The notes: a model not told the origin generated them from the sequence alone. A stretch of 64,000 bases of DNA from an archaeon (GCA_021827865.1 JAKAUC010000013.1:434001-498000), one strand, 5' to 3'. Positions 1 through 9,964 are shown, numbered from the stretch's first letter. Program-made: numbers and translations.

Positions 1-663
1 GAGGCCTGTGGCCGCGAGGACGGCCGCCAGGTTGATCCTTTCGGGCACCACGTTGATCACGATCCCCTTGCTGGGGAGCCGCCTCTTGCCGGATATGGTG
101 ACGTTCCGGACCAGGACGGGCGAGCCGAAGACGAGGGAGTCGTGGTCCTGGGACGCCACGGCGTCCACCGTCCCCTCCATCGCCATGACCGAAGCCTGGG
201 CTTCGCCCTCGGACGGGGCGTCCACCCAGGGGATCCCCATGGCGTCCAGAAGCTCCTTCGCGTCCGAGACCATGTCACGCCTCAGCACCGTGGAGGCCTC
301 GGCGTACTTCCTCGCCTGCGCCATCTCCCCTGCCTGGAGCGCCCGGAGGTACTGGTCCTTGGCCTCTCTACGCTGCTCCGAGCGCCGCCTGATCTCCTCC
401 ATCTTCAGCTCCGGAGGACGGCCGTCGAACACGTAGACCAGCTTCATGCCGAGCTCCAGCAGGTTGACGTTTCTGTAGAACAGGCCGGAGATGTGGGAAG
501 TTACCCTCCCCTGGGCGTCCTTCAGGTGCCCCCCGTCCATTCCCCGGATGATTGCGAGGAACTGGTAGAGGGTGTTGTACCCGTCGACGGCGAGCTTCCA
601 GCCCGCGATGTCCTCGAGCTGGATCTTCTCCCTCGGGATGGAGTCTCCGAAGTCTACGCCCAT
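1..663 (-). CDS. fen: Flap endonuclease FEN-1 (partial, runs off window start)
   Basis: Manual reverse-strand translation MGVDFGDSIPREKIQLEDIAGWKLAVDGYNTLYQFLAIIRG...LVYVFDGRPPELK...GIPWVDAPSEGEAQASVMA...ASQDHDSLVFG, with XPG N and I region motifs. Confidence 0.93.
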   Translation of the reverse strand, partial: MGVDFGDSIPREKIQLEDIAGWKLAVDGYNTLYQFLAIIRGMDGGHLKDAQGRVTSHISGLFYRNVNLLELGMKLVYVFDGRPPELKMEEIRRRSEQRREAKDQYLRALQAGEMAQARKYAEASTVLRRDMVSDAKELLDAMGIPWVDAPSEGEAQASVMAMEGTVDAVASQDHDSLVFGSPVLVRNVTISGKRRLPSKGIVINVVPERINLAAVLAATGL

Positions 664-703
664 GGGCGGAGGAACCCCTTACCCGTCCGATTTATCGGTT
701 CGG

Positions 704-952
704 TCACTCTCTGATGCGTGGCAGGCGCAGGTCTTCGGTCGGCTTCTCCTGGAACTCTACGCGCCGCTTGTCCTTGGAGACCCACCTTATGGTCACCAGC
801 CCCAGGATCTCGAGCTGCATCAGCGCCTTGTCCAGCTCGTCCGGAGAGCATCTGTTCCCGTTCTTGTTCAACCCCTCCAGCAGGTCGTCGTCTGTCGCGG
901 TCTTCTTCGCCTTTATCCATTCGTAGGCTGTGTATCTAAGAGGGAATCTCAT
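704..952 (-). CDS. Small conserved winged-helix-like archaeal protein
   Basis: 82 aa ORF with LMQLEILGLVTIRW-type wHTH pattern, between fen and EF-1beta. Confidence 0.6.
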   Translation of the reverse strand: MRFPLRYTAYEWIKAKKTATDDDLLEGLNKNGNRCSPDELDKALMQLEILGLVTIRWVSKDKRRVEFQEKPTEDLRLPRIRE

Positions 953-1043
953 CAGGCTAACACCGTGCGGGAAAACGGCTAACGTGGGGGGGCCCCCGAG
1001 GTATAAAAGGTATCAGACAGCCCGACTCAGGACAGCCAGGGGC

Positions 1044-1331
1044 CTACTGAGGGGGGAGCCTGCTGGACATCCGGCTCACGCCGGTCACTTCGTACTGGCT
1101 GACGAGCGGGGACTTTGACACCGCTTCTTCGATCCTGTCGACGGCGCCTTCCTCCTCTGGGACGACCACGTCGAGGAGGACCGCGGAGAGGCCGAACGCT
1201 ATGGGTTCGACCTTCTGTGACCTGATCCGGGCCGTCGTTGGGAGCAGCCCGGCCACGGAGTCCACGATCTTCTGCTGCTCAGTCGTGGTGTCCGGCGGTA
1301 GGAGCTTGAGCCGTATGACGTAGGAGCCCAA
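1044..1331 (-). CDS. ef1b: Translation elongation factor 1-beta (aEF1B)
   Basis: MGSYVIRLKLLPPDTTTEQ...IEPIAFGLSAVLLDVVVPEEEGAVDRIEEAV...VTGVSRM. Confidence 0.9.
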   Translation of the reverse strand: MGSYVIRLKLLPPDTTTEQQKIVDSVAGLLPTTARIRSQKVEPIAFGLSAVLLDVVVPEEEGAVDRIEEAVSKSPLVSQYEVTGVSRMSSRLPPQ

Positions 1332-1340
1332 CGCGCTTCC

Positions 1341-1523
1341 CTATGGCCCTTCGAAGCCGCAGTTCAGGCACTTGTACCGCCTTGAGAACTTCCTGCACTT
1401 CTCTGACCTCCATATGACAGCCTCGTGGCAGTTGGGACAGCTGAAGTGGACCGCCCTCTCGGCAGGCTTGACGGGCCTGTTGCACGAATTGCATAGCGGG
1501 AGCGTCACCGTGCCCTGCGACAT
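1341..1523 (-). CDS. Small zinc-ribbon protein, often adjacent to aEF1B
   Basis: 60 aa with CNSC..CPNC..CRKF..CLNCGFEG pairs. Confidence 0.8.
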   Translation of the reverse strand: MSQGTVTLPLCNSCNRPVKPAERAVHFSCPNCHEAVIWRSEKCRKFSRRYKCLNCGFEGP

Positions 1524-1579
1524 TTCTCATCAGCCCCTTCTGGCCCGACAGATATAGGTTGCTGCGCGGGACAGCGTTT

Positions 1580-2728
1580 TCATCGCTCCAACAGGATGGA
1601 GCGCACCTCTGCAGATGCCACAACCCTGGCGACCCTCAGGAGGCCGGGCATCCCCAGAGACCCCAGCAGGGCGCTGGCGTGGAAGTCGAAGTCCGTCTGG
1701 GACAGCTTCTTTACGAGCCTGGGAGCGGCGAGCACAGAGAAGACTGCTTCCAGGTCGTGGTTGGACAGCTTCTCGAAGACCCCCCTGAGCCTCATCATCG
1801 CCTTCATCTCCTTCAGGAAGTCCCCCTCCCACTCCTTCTGGTAGCGTTCGACCAGCGGGGGCCGGCCCTCGAGTATGCTGGAGGAGACCCACTTGGCGGC
1901 AGCCACCCCCCCGGCGACTGAGGTCATTATCCCTCCAGCGGTCGTCGGCTTGACCTGCCCGGCGGACTCCCCCACGTAGACGCGCCTGCCCCGGACGAAG
2001 CTCTGGGCCGGGCCACCGACGTAGATGGGAGCCGAGACCTTCCTGAGCACCGTGGTGCTCCTCCCCTCGAGGAACCTGTCAAGCGCCCGGAAGGGGCTGA
2101 CGCCGTAGCCCGCGGCGCCGACCTTGGCCCTGTGCTTCCCGAAGGGGATGACCCAGGCGAAGTACCCGGGGTACTTCTCGGCGTCGAGGAAGACCTCGAC
2201 CACGTGCTGCCTTATCCAGTCGCCCTCCACTTCGTATTTAGCAGCCGGGAGGATCCCCCGCCTGGGGCTCGACGCGGGTCCGGTGGCGTCCACGAGGAAC
2301 TTCGCCTGGACGTCCTCCGTCCCCACCTTCACGCTGACAGAGTCGACCTTCTCGTGCACGTCCCCCACCCTGGACCCGGTCGTGACCTTCGCCCCCGCCG
2401 CCGAGGCGGCGGCTTCCACCTGCTTGTCGTAGGCGCTCCTGTCGAGCACCACCACGTCCAGGGCTGAGGCGTTGACCGCGAGGCGCTTCCCCGAGGGGGA
2501 GTGCAGTATCGCAGAAGTGATCTGGTCCTGGACCGCCGCCCCTTCGGGGGGGTAGCCGTACTTCCTGAGCCCCCGCAGGCTCACAAGCCCGTCGCACTTC
2601 TCAGGCTCGCCCACCTCGGGGTGCTCCTCCGCCACGATGACGCTCAGGCCCCTCTTCGCGGCCTCCGAGGCGAACGTCAGGCCTGCAATGCTCCCCCCGG
2701 CCACAACCACGTCGCAGATTCGGGACAT
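1580..2728 (-). CDS. Geranylgeranyl reductase family FAD-dependent oxidoreductase
   Basis: N-terminal DVVVAGGSIAGLTFASEAAKRG FAD motif; CDGLVS; VGESAGQVKPTTAGGI. Confidence 0.87.
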   Translation of the reverse strand: MSRICDVVVAGGSIAGLTFASEAAKRGLSVIVAEEHPEVGEPEKCDGLVSLRGLRKYGYPPEGAAVQDQITSAILHSPSGKRLAVNASALDVVVLDRSAYDKQVEAAASAAGAKVTTGSRVGDVHEKVDSVSVKVGTEDVQAKFLVDATGPASSPRRGILPAAKYEVEGDWIRQHVVEVFLDAEKYPGYFAWVIPFGKHRAKVGAAGYGVSPFRALDRFLEGRSTTVLRKVSAPIYVGGPAQSFVRGRRVYVGESAGQVKPTTAGGIMTSVAGGVAAAKWVSSSILEGRPPLVERYQKEWEGDFLKEMKAMMRLRGVFEKLSNHDLEAVFSVLAAPRLVKKLSQTDFDFHASALLGSLGMPGLLRVARVVASAEVRSILLER

Positions 2729-2788
2729 CCACCAGGACTTTGCAAAGGCTTAATCGGACTCGTAATAACCGTTGGCAAACCACCTGGC

Positions 2789-3136
2789 ATGAAACAGGCC
2801 ATCGTCGTCCGGTCGGACCTTGGGATGGGGAAGGGGAAGATAGCCGCCCAGGTCGCGCACGCATCGCTCTCCGCCGCCGAGGCCGCCCAACACAAGAAGC
2901 CCGGGTGGTACGCCGAGTGGAAGGATGGAGGGCAGGCTAAGATCGTGCTGAAGGCGGGCTCGGAAGGCGACCTGCGAGAGCTCTTCCGTAGGGCGAAGAG
3001 CGCCGGGCTCCCCGCCGCCTTGATCGAGGACCGGGGGCTCACCCAGGTGGAGCCCGGGTCTGTCACCTGCATGGCCGTGGGCCCCGCCCCCGATGGGGAC
3101 GTCGACGCGATAACAGGGAAGCTCAAGCTCCTTTGA
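2789..3136 (+). CDS. pth2: Peptidyl-tRNA hydrolase Pth2
   Basis: MKQAIVVRSDLGMGKGKIAAQVAHASLSA...DRGLTQVEPGSVTCMAVGPAP; start chosen inside ORF 2501..3136. Confidence 0.93.
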   Translation: MKQAIVVRSDLGMGKGKIAAQVAHASLSAAEAAQHKKPGWYAEWKDGGQAKIVLKAGSEGDLRELFRRAKSAGLPAALIEDRGLTQVEPGSVTCMAVGPAPDGDVDAITGKLKLL

Positions 3137-4380
3137 TGCAGGCTGCAGACGCGGAGCAGAAAGTGGGGATATTCTGTTACGCGACGGAAGGCCCCAGATG
3201 CGCGGGGAGGGCCAAGAGCACCCCGGCGGACTTCCGAGTCGAGGAAGTGATCGACACCGCAGGGATGACAGCCAACTGGGAGGCCGGTAGGTACCCGCTC
3301 TACAGGGTGGAGAAGGCGTCCATCGACACCATGCACATGGCCGGGGAGCTCGAAGCCGCTCTCAGGAGCAGGGTGAGCTACGCCGGAATGAAGGACAGCA
3401 GGGCCGTGGCGGTCCAGTATGCCACCCCTACGAGCCTGAGGTCGATGCGTCCGGAGAGGGTTGACGGGCAGAGGTTCAGCGCCACCCTCGCCGGTTACCT
3501 CGGGAGGCCCCTTTCACGCGCATCTGTGCTGGCGAACAGGTTCGTCGTCGTGCTCAGAGGATGCTGCCCCGATGTCGGGGCCAGGGCGTCTGAGGCCTTC
3601 GACCTCGCCGCGGCGGGGAAGGTACCCAATTACTTCGGGCTCCAGAGGTTCGGCTCGTCGGGGAGGGGGACCCACGAGGTGGGGAGGGCGCTGGTCAAGG
3701 GGGAGTTCGAGGGCGCCGTCGGGGCGCTGCTGGCTGGTGGGAGCGTCGAGGCCAGTGAAGCTGCGGCGTCCGGGAGGTACGGAGAGCTGCTGGGCCTCCT
3801 CCCTCCGGGGAAGGACGTTGAGAGGATGGTGGCGAGGTCGCTCGCGGCGCGCCCCGGGGAGTGGGTCAAGGCCCTGAGGGCTGTCCCTGTGAAGCTGAGG
3901 CGCCTCTACGTCCAAGCCTATCAGTCGTTCATTTTCAACAGGACGCTCAGCGCGGCGCTGGAGAGGGGGGAGGACATCTCGAGCTACGCCCCGGGGGACA
4001 ACTGGGGCGAGAGGGGTCCGGACGGGCTGGTCGTCAACGGCGTCAGGGGGGTGAAGGAGGCGCCGACGGAGGGCGCGGTCCCCCTGGTCCAGCTCGTGGG
4101 CTACGCCTACAGGGACTACGGCTCCAGGTTCGACGCCTGCGTCGGGGAGGCGCTCGCGTCAGAGGGGGTCGAGCCGCGCTCGTTCTACGTGAAAGACATG
4201 CAGGAGGTCTCGTCAGAGGGCGGGTTCAGGCGGCCCCACCTGGCGGTGAAGGACTCGTCGTTCCATGTGGAGGGGGACGACGCGTCCCTGAGGTTCACCC
4301 TCGCCAGGGGGCAGTACGCTACGGTCCTCCTCCGCGAAGTCCTCAAGCCCGTCGACCCGGCGGCCTCGGGGTTGGCCTAG
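3133..4380 (+). CDS. truD: tRNA pseudouridine(13) synthase TruD
   Basis: DFRVEEV, YAGMKDSRAVAVQ, NYFGLQRFGS motifs; start TTG 3133 or ATG 3136 overlapping the pth2 stop. Confidence 0.92.
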   Translation: MMQAADAEQKVGIFCYATEGPRCAGRAKSTPADFRVEEVIDTAGMTANWEAGRYPLYRVEKASIDTMHMAGELEAALRSRVSYAGMKDSRAVAVQYATPTSLRSMRPERVDGQRFSATLAGYLGRPLSRASVLANRFVVVLRGCCPDVGARASEAFDLAAAGKVPNYFGLQRFGSSGRGTHEVGRALVKGEFEGAVGALLAGGSVEASEAAASGRYGELLGLLPPGKDVERMVARSLAARPGEWVKALRAVPVKLRRLYVQAYQSFIFNRTLSAALERGEDISSYAPGDNWGERGPDGLVVNGVRGVKEAPTEGAVPLVQLVGYAYRDYGSRFDACVGEALASEGVEPRSFYVKDMQEVSSEGGFRRPHLAVKDSSFHVEGDDASLRFTLARGQYATVLLREVLKPVDPAASGLA

Positions 4381-4429
4381 TAGGCCGCTAACGCTTATAC
4401 ATGGAGCCCAGGGGCCCAGCCTGAGCGCC

Positions 4430-5425
4430 ATGTCTGCCGACGTCTATGACATCACGATAGTTGGCGCCGGGCCGAGCGGCTTGTTCGCTACGTTCTACGC
4501 GGGGCTCAGGCAGATGAAGACGAAGGTGATCGACGCCCTGGAGGAGCCCGGAGGCCAGGTGGCTGTGCTCTATCCGGAGAAGTACATCTTCGACGTCCCT
4601 GGATACACCAAGATACTGGCGAAGGACCTTGTCAAGTGCCTCGTCGACCAGGCGTTCCAGTATGGCGCCACGGTCGTCCTGGGTGAGAGGGTGACGTCCC
4701 TCCGCAGGAACGACGGCGTCTTCGAGCTCGGGACGGACAAGGGGACCAAGCACTACTCGAAGGCGATCTTGGTCGCCGCTGGGGTGGGCGCGTTTTCGCC
4801 CAACAGGCTGGAGGCGCCCGGGGCTGCGGACTACGAGGGGAAGGGGGTGTACTACTTCGTGAAGGACAAGAGCGTATTCAAGGACAAGAACCTCCTGATA
4901 GTCGGCGGAGGGGACTCTGCCGTGGACTGGGCCCTAAACATGAAGGACACGGCAAGGAAGATCACTTTGGTCCACAGGAGGGACGTGTTCAGGGCCCATG
5001 AAGGGAGCGTCTCCGAGCTGATGAAGTCCAACGTGGACCTCAGGCTGTTCTACGAGGTCGGCCAGGTGAAGGGGGACGGCTCCAGGGTGACCCAGGCGGT
5101 GATTTACGACAACAGGTCGAAGGCGGAGACAGTCCTGGACGTCGACGCGATACTTGTCAACATAGGGTTCAGGGCAGACCTCGGCCCGATAAAGGACTGG
5201 GGGCTGCAGATCGACGGGAGGGAGATCAGGGCCAGCGGGAAGATGGAGACCAACATCCCCGGGGTGTACGTCGCCGGGGACATCGCGGGCCCCCATGACG
5301 GGGTGAAGCTGAATCTGATAGCGACGGGCTACGCCCAGGCGGCCCTGGCGGTCAACGTCGCCAAGGCGTACGTCGACCCAAACTCCAAGATATTCCCTGG
5401 CCACAGCAGCGAGATGAAGAAGTAA
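4430..5425 (+). CDS. Ferredoxin-NADP+ reductase (thioredoxin-reductase-like)
   Basis: ITIVGAGPSGLFATFYAGLRQMKTKVID..GGQVAVLYPEKYIFDVPGY...LIVGGGDSAVDWAL. Confidence 0.9.
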   Translation: MSADVYDITIVGAGPSGLFATFYAGLRQMKTKVIDALEEPGGQVAVLYPEKYIFDVPGYTKILAKDLVKCLVDQAFQYGATVVLGERVTSLRRNDGVFELGTDKGTKHYSKAILVAAGVGAFSPNRLEAPGAADYEGKGVYYFVKDKSVFKDKNLLIVGGGDSAVDWALNMKDTARKITLVHRRDVFRAHEGSVSELMKSNVDLRLFYEVGQVKGDGSRVTQAVIYDNRSKAETVLDVDAILVNIGFRADLGPIKDWGLQIDGREIRASGKMETNIPGVYVAGDIAGPHDGVKLNLIATGYAQAALAVNVAKAYVDPNSKIFPGHSSEMKK

Positions 5426-5427
5426 GC

Positions 5428-5889
5428 CTAGCCTACTATCCCGAGGGCACGCCTGTAGTCGTAGTCCCGCCTGATGGCTGGGTGCTGCGGGTCTATCAGT
5501 ATGCATTCGTACCAGGCATGCATCCCGTCATGCCACACCGGGTAGGAGCCGAGGACCTTCATGTTGGGGTGCCTCTCCTGGACCCTCCTCTCGGCGACCT
5601 GCTGAGAAGACACGGCCGACTTTATCTTGAGAACACCCATGTGCTTCGGCCTCCTCCCTGAGGTTGGGCGCTGCTTCCTCATCCCCCCTCGCGAGACCCG
5701 CATCCTGACAACTATGACCCCTTCCTTCGCCTTGTATCCTAGGGCCCTGGCCCTGTCCAGCCTCCAGGGGCGGTCGACCCTGAGCGTCGCGGGTTGCCTC
5801 CTGAGCTCGATAGCCCTGGTCTTCATGTCCCCTCCCTTCTCGTGGAAGATCTGCTGCCAGGTCTTGGAGATCTGGCTGTACATCGGCAT
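5428..5889 (-). CDS. rpl15e: Ribosomal protein L15e
   Basis: MPMYSQISKTWQQIFHEK...PATLRVDRPWRLDRARALGYKAKEGVIVVRMRVSRGGMRKQRP. Confidence 0.96.
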   Translation of the reverse strand: MPMYSQISKTWQQIFHEKGGDMKTRAIELRRQPATLRVDRPWRLDRARALGYKAKEGVIVVRMRVSRGGMRKQRPTSGRRPKHMGVLKIKSAVSSQQVAERRVQERHPNMKVLGSYPVWHDGMHAWYECILIDPQHPAIRRDYDYRRALGIVG

Positions 5890-5935
5890 TTGGGCGCCTC
5901 GTTCCTGGTCGGCAAATAAACGTTCCCGGAGGAAG

Positions 5936-6847
5936 TCAGGGGGCCTTGAAGAAGGCCCTTACCTTCTCCCCGACGACCTCGATGGCGTTCGTCTGGGCCT
6001 CCTCGGTCTGCCCCCCGATGTGAGGTGTGAGGATGGCGTTCGGCGCTGACAGTATGGCGCCCGTAGGGGGCTCCTTCTCGAAGACGTCCAAGGCCGCCCC
6101 GCCTATCCTCCCTTCCCTGAGCGCCGCGGCCAGGGCGTCCTCGTCGACCACCCCGCCCCTCGATGTGTTGACTAGCACCGACCCTTTCTTCATCCTGTCG
6201 ATCCGACTCCCGTCCACCATGTGGGCCGTGTCTGGAGTCATCGGGACGTGGAGGGTTATGTAGTCTGCTGACGAGAAGAGCTCGTCCAGGGACACCACCC
6301 TCGCGCCCAGGGTCCCAAGGACGTCCTGGGGGATGGCGATGACGTCGTAGGCGAGTATGGACATTCCCAGGGTCTTCCCGACCTCGGCTATGCGCCGCCC
6401 GATCCTGCCGAACCCAACCACGCCGAGGGCCTTCCCCTTCAGCTCCCTCCCGACCAGGGCGTTCTTCTCCCACTTGCCAGACCTGGTGCCGACGTCCGCC
6501 TGGACCAGCTTCCTGCTGAGCGCGAGCATGACCATGACAACCTGCTCCGCGACCGCCTCCACCAGGGACTCCGGGCTGTTCACCACGGTCACACCTCTTT
6601 CCCTGGCGTACCCTACGTCCACGTTGTCCAGGCCCGTACCGGGGCGCGCGACGAGCTTGAGCCTTTTCGCGCTTTGTAGGACATCCCGGTCGACCTTGGT
6701 CCTGCTCCTCACGATGAGGACTTCGTAGTCGCCGGCGATGGAGAGCAGCTCCTCCTTGCTCACTGTCGGCTTGTAGTCCACCTCGAACGAGGGCCCGAGG
6801 GAGAGCCGTTCGATTTCGACGTGGTCGCAGATCAACACCCTGACCAA
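5936..6847 (-). CDS. serA: D-isomer-specific 2-hydroxyacid dehydrogenase (3-phosphoglycerate dehydrogenase-like)
   Basis: LVRVLICDHVEIERLS...LKLVARPGTGLDNVDV...GKALGVVGFGRIGRRIAEVGKTLG...GSVLVNTSRGGVVDEDAL; the listed 447 aa ORF extends upstream over another gene, so a TTG near 6847 was chosen. Confidence 0.88.
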   Translation of the reverse strand: MVRVLICDHVEIERLSLGPSFEVDYKPTVSKEELLSIAGDYEVLIVRSRTKVDRDVLQSAKRLKLVARPGTGLDNVDVGYARERGVTVVNSPESLVEAVAEQVVMVMLALSRKLVQADVGTRSGKWEKNALVGRELKGKALGVVGFGRIGRRIAEVGKTLGMSILAYDVIAIPQDVLGTLGARVVSLDELFSSADYITLHVPMTPDTAHMVDGSRIDRMKKGSVLVNTSRGGVVDEDALAAALREGRIGGAALDVFEKEPPTGAILSAPNAILTPHIGGQTEEAQTNAIEVVGEKVRAFFKAP

Positions 6848-8085
6848 GATATCAGCCCCAGCCTGGCGGTGTCTGAAATGAGCGATATATCGCTTGAACC
6901 GAGGCTCCCGTAAGCCAAGGACCTCAGGGTCGCTGAGCCCGCGGTCCAGGGGGCGAGGGCCGCAGAGGGCGAGTCTGCCGGCTCGATCACCTCCGTCCCG
7001 ACCACCCTCCCGGTTTTCTTCTCGTAAGTAAGGGTGCACGCGGAGTGGGCGTGCCATCTCCTTCCCACCTCCCGCACGTCCATGCCGAGGGCCCGGCAGG
7101 CAGGCGCCCCGGGGCCGGTCTTCGACCAGCTGAGCCCGAAGACCCTGGAGCTCCAGGAGCGGACCGGGCCGATTCTGACGCTCGCTCCCGCGGAGTTGGC
7201 CCCCGCCACCCTCCCTGACATGCTGGGTTCGGCGCCCAGGGTGGATCCGGGGCGGAGGCACCCCACCAGCTCCGCACACCCTCCCGCAGCGAAGACCCCC
7301 GGCACCCTGGTCCTCAGGGTACCGTCAACGAGGATGCCCCCGCTGCGGCCGGGGGGCGCGTCGAGCGGGACGGCCCTCGGGACCCGGCGGGGGACGAAGG
7401 CGAAGGCATCGCATGGGAACACCTCCCCTCCGGCGAGGACGGCCTCGGCGCGGGTAAGGCCTGCCACCCTGTCGACCTTCCCTGGCGCCACCGCTATCCC
7501 TCTCTCCAAGGCGGCGTCGGAGACGACCTCGAGCACCGGCGGGCTTGGCTCGCTTGGCTGCCAGCACGACACAATCAGGGAAGCCTTCGCACCAGAAGTC
7601 GAGAACCGCTCTGCGACCTGGAGGCCCCTGGCCCCCTCGCCGGAGATGAGCACGCGGTCGGCGGAGCCGAATGCCGAGCCCAGCTCCGCGTACCTCCCGG
7701 GAGAGTCGAGGACGAAGGACCCTGGCCTCCGGACCCCCTGAACGACGGCAGGTTCGAAGCGGGAGCCGGCCGCGAGGACGATGGAGTCGGCGCGGAGGAC
7801 AGGCCCCCCAGCTGTGACGGCCTCACCCCTGCGGACCGCCACCACCTCGGTTTCGAAGATAGAGTCGAGCGGCTCCGCAGGCCGAAGGGGGAGGGCCGCC
7901 GCGGCGCTTCGGGTCCCGGGTGGAGCCAGAAGGTCCGGCCATGACCCCCAGGGAGGGTCCGGCTTCGCCAGGCGGTCTATCACAGCCACGTCGATCCCTC
8001 GCCTGGAGCACTCCTCGGCAGCTGCCACCCCTGCTGTGCCGGCCCCAACCACCAATACCCTGGCCACGGGGACGGACGAGGCCAT
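6832..8085 (-). CDS. NAD(P)/FAD-dependent oxidoreductase
   Basis: VLVVGAGTAGVAAAEECSRRGIDVAVID; second nucleotide-binding region; LRTRVPGVFAAGGCAE. Confidence 0.8.
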   Translation of the reverse strand: MASSVPVARVLVVGAGTAGVAAAEECSRRGIDVAVIDRLAKPDPPWGSWPDLLAPPGTRSAAAALPLRPAEPLDSIFETEVVAVRRGEAVTAGGPVLRADSIVLAAGSRFEPAVVQGVRRPGSFVLDSPGRYAELGSAFGSADRVLISGEGARGLQVAERFSTSGAKASLIVSCWQPSEPSPPVLEVVSDAALERGIAVAPGKVDRVAGLTRAEAVLAGGEVFPCDAFAFVPRRVPRAVPLDAPPGRSGGILVDGTLRTRVPGVFAAGGCAELVGCLRPGSTLGAEPSMSGRVAGANSAGASVRIGPVRSWSSRVFGLSWSKTGPGAPACRALGMDVREVGRRWHAHSACTLTYEKKTGRVVGTEVIEPADSPSAALAPWTAGSATLRSLAYGSLGSSDISLISDTARLGLISWSGC

Positions 8086-8121
8086 GAGACGTTATAACGG
8101 GCGGAACAGGCGGCAGGGGGC

Positions 8122-9327
8122 ATGCTGGTGGGGGTCGTCGGCAAACCTAATGTCGGAAAGTCGACGTTCTTCGCAGCCGCCACCCTGAAGGACGTCCAGA
8201 TAGCGGACTATCCCTTCACCACGGTCAAGCCCAACGTTGGCGTGGCTCACCTGGTCACCCAGTGCGTGTGCAAGGAGTTAGGGGTGGTCGACACCCCCAG
8301 GAACTCGACCTGCGTGGATGGGAGGAGGCTGGTCCCGGTGAAGGTGGTCGACGTCGCCGGCCTCGTGGAAGGTGCCTCCAAGGGGAGGGGGCTCGGGAAC
8401 CAGTTCCTCGACGACCTGAGGCAGGCGGACGCGCTGATACACGTGGTCGACGCCTCCGGCTCGACGGACCTGGAAGGAAGGAAGGTCCCGTCCGGGACCC
8501 ACGACCCCGCCGAGGACATCGGGATGGTCGAACGCGAATTCGACCTTTGGATGTTCGGGATACTGAAGAGGGACTGGGAGAAGGCGACCAGGTCCCTGGA
8601 ACAGTCAGGGGGGAAGGTAGTTGACCACCTTGCCGAGAGGCTTTCAGGCCTCTCGGTGACCCTCGCAGACGTCGAGGACGCCGTCCTCAGGCTCCGCCTT
8701 CGCACAGAGAAACCGAGCGCATGGACGGACGACCAGATCATGCAGCTCGTAGTAGAGACGAGGAAACTGACGAAGCCTTCCCTGATCGCCGCCAACAAGG
8801 CCGACCTCCCGACGTCCCCCCAGAACATCGAGAAGCTGAAGGGGACCGGGAGGCAGGTCGTCCCCTGCGCATCTGAGGCGGAGCTCCTTCTGCGCCGGGC
8901 GGCGGAGCGGGGCCTCGTCGCGTATGCCCCGGGGGACGAGATGTTCACCGTCTCGGACCCGGAGAAGCTCTCCGGAGCACAGTCGGTCGCCTTGAGGATG
9001 GTGGAGGAGAAGGTGATGAGGGCCTACGGAGGGACCGGAGTCCAGGAGGCTGTCAACAGGGCCTTCTTCGGGCTCCTGAAGGCCATCGTGGTATTCCCCG
9101 TGGAGGACGAGACTAAGCTGACCGACAAGGACGGCAGGGTGCTCCCGGACGCCTTCCTGATGAAGGGGGGTTCCACGGCCCTGGATCTCGCGCGTACCGT
9201 GCACAGCGACCTCGCCGAGGGGTTCCTCTACGCCGTGGACGCTAGGACAGGGAAGAGGCTGGCGGCCGACTATGTACTGCAGAACAGGGACGTGCTGAAG
9301 ATAGTCTCAAGCGGCAAGCGGGGCTAG
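8122..9327 (+). CDS. ychF: YchF/Obg-type GTP-binding protein with C-terminal TGS domain
   Basis: MLVGVVGKPNVGKSTFFAAATLKDVQIADYPFTTVKPNVGV...VKVVDVAGLVEGASKGRGLGNQFLDDLR; AANKADLP; VHSDLAEGFLYAVDARTGKRLAADYVLQNRDVLKI. Confidence 0.92.
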   Translation: MLVGVVGKPNVGKSTFFAAATLKDVQIADYPFTTVKPNVGVAHLVTQCVCKELGVVDTPRNSTCVDGRRLVPVKVVDVAGLVEGASKGRGLGNQFLDDLRQADALIHVVDASGSTDLEGRKVPSGTHDPAEDIGMVEREFDLWMFGILKRDWEKATRSLEQSGGKVVDHLAERLSGLSVTLADVEDAVLRLRLRTEKPSAWTDDQIMQLVVETRKLTKPSLIAANKADLPTSPQNIEKLKGTGRQVVPCASEAELLLRRAAERGLVAYAPGDEMFTVSDPEKLSGAQSVALRMVEEKVMRAYGGTGVQEAVNRAFFGLLKAIVVFPVEDETKLTDKDGRVLPDAFLMKGGSTALDLARTVHSDLAEGFLYAVDARTGKRLAADYVLQNRDVLKIVSSGKRG

Positions 9328-9930
9328 CTGCTCCGCCTTCCGAGGCTCGGGCTTTGCGATCAGCTTGCTCTTCCTCACCCCTACGTGCCTCAGGTGGGTC
9401 ACCTTCTTGGCCTCGTTGTAGACGTCGGAAGCGACCTTCTGGAGGACCAGCTCCTGGGCGAATCCTTCGTAGTTCATGCCGGCGGCCTTCTCGCCGATCA
9501 CCCTGTCCATGACGAGTCTGAGGTCGTGCTTCTTCGAGCTGTTCATCTTTCCCTGGGAGAGGGCCGTGCAGTAGACCCTGACCACGTAGCCGTCCTTGGT
9601 GGTGTAGTCTCTGATGAAGTCGGACATGGAGGAGCCCCTGCGTATCAGGCTCCTGAGGAACTCCCTCGAGTATTCGTGGCCCTTGAACACCGTGTAGGCG
9701 GTCTCGCCTTCCACCCTGTCAATCTGGAAGAAGAGCTTGAAGGCGTAGTGCTGGGGGTCCTGCTTCAGTATGTCGTAGAGGGTGGTCTCTATGACCCTGC
9801 CGGCCGGCTTCGCGACGTCGGTGAGCGGAACCCGGGCGATGGGTGCGTTCCCGAAGGACGGGGAGGCAGTTACCGTGACCCAGGACTTCAGCTTCCACTT
9901 GTCCCTGACCTTCGCCACTTTCTTTGGCAA
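9307..9930 (-). CDS. rps3ae: Ribosomal protein S3Ae (eS1)
   Basis: MPKKVAKVRDKWKLKSWVTVTASPSFGNAPIA...GKMNSSKKHDLRLVMDRVIGEKA. Confidence 0.94.
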   Translation of the reverse strand: MPKKVAKVRDKWKLKSWVTVTASPSFGNAPIARVPLTDVAKPAGRVIETTLYDILKQDPQHYAFKLFFQIDRVEGETAYTVFKGHEYSREFLRSLIRRGSSMSDFIRDYTTKDGYVVRVYCTALSQGKMNSSKKHDLRLVMDRVIGEKAAGMNYEGFAQELVLQKVASDVYNEAKKVTHLRHVGVRKSKLIAKPEPRKAEQLAPLAA

Positions 9931-9964
9931 ACAGAGGCTCCCCTTTCGAATCTCGCTTATAATG

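Noticed and set aside
5936-7279. Full 447-aa extent of the SerA-like ORF
   Set aside because: The N-terminal ~144 codons overlap the oxidoreductase gene in another frame and lack protein-like composition; the real start is near 6847.
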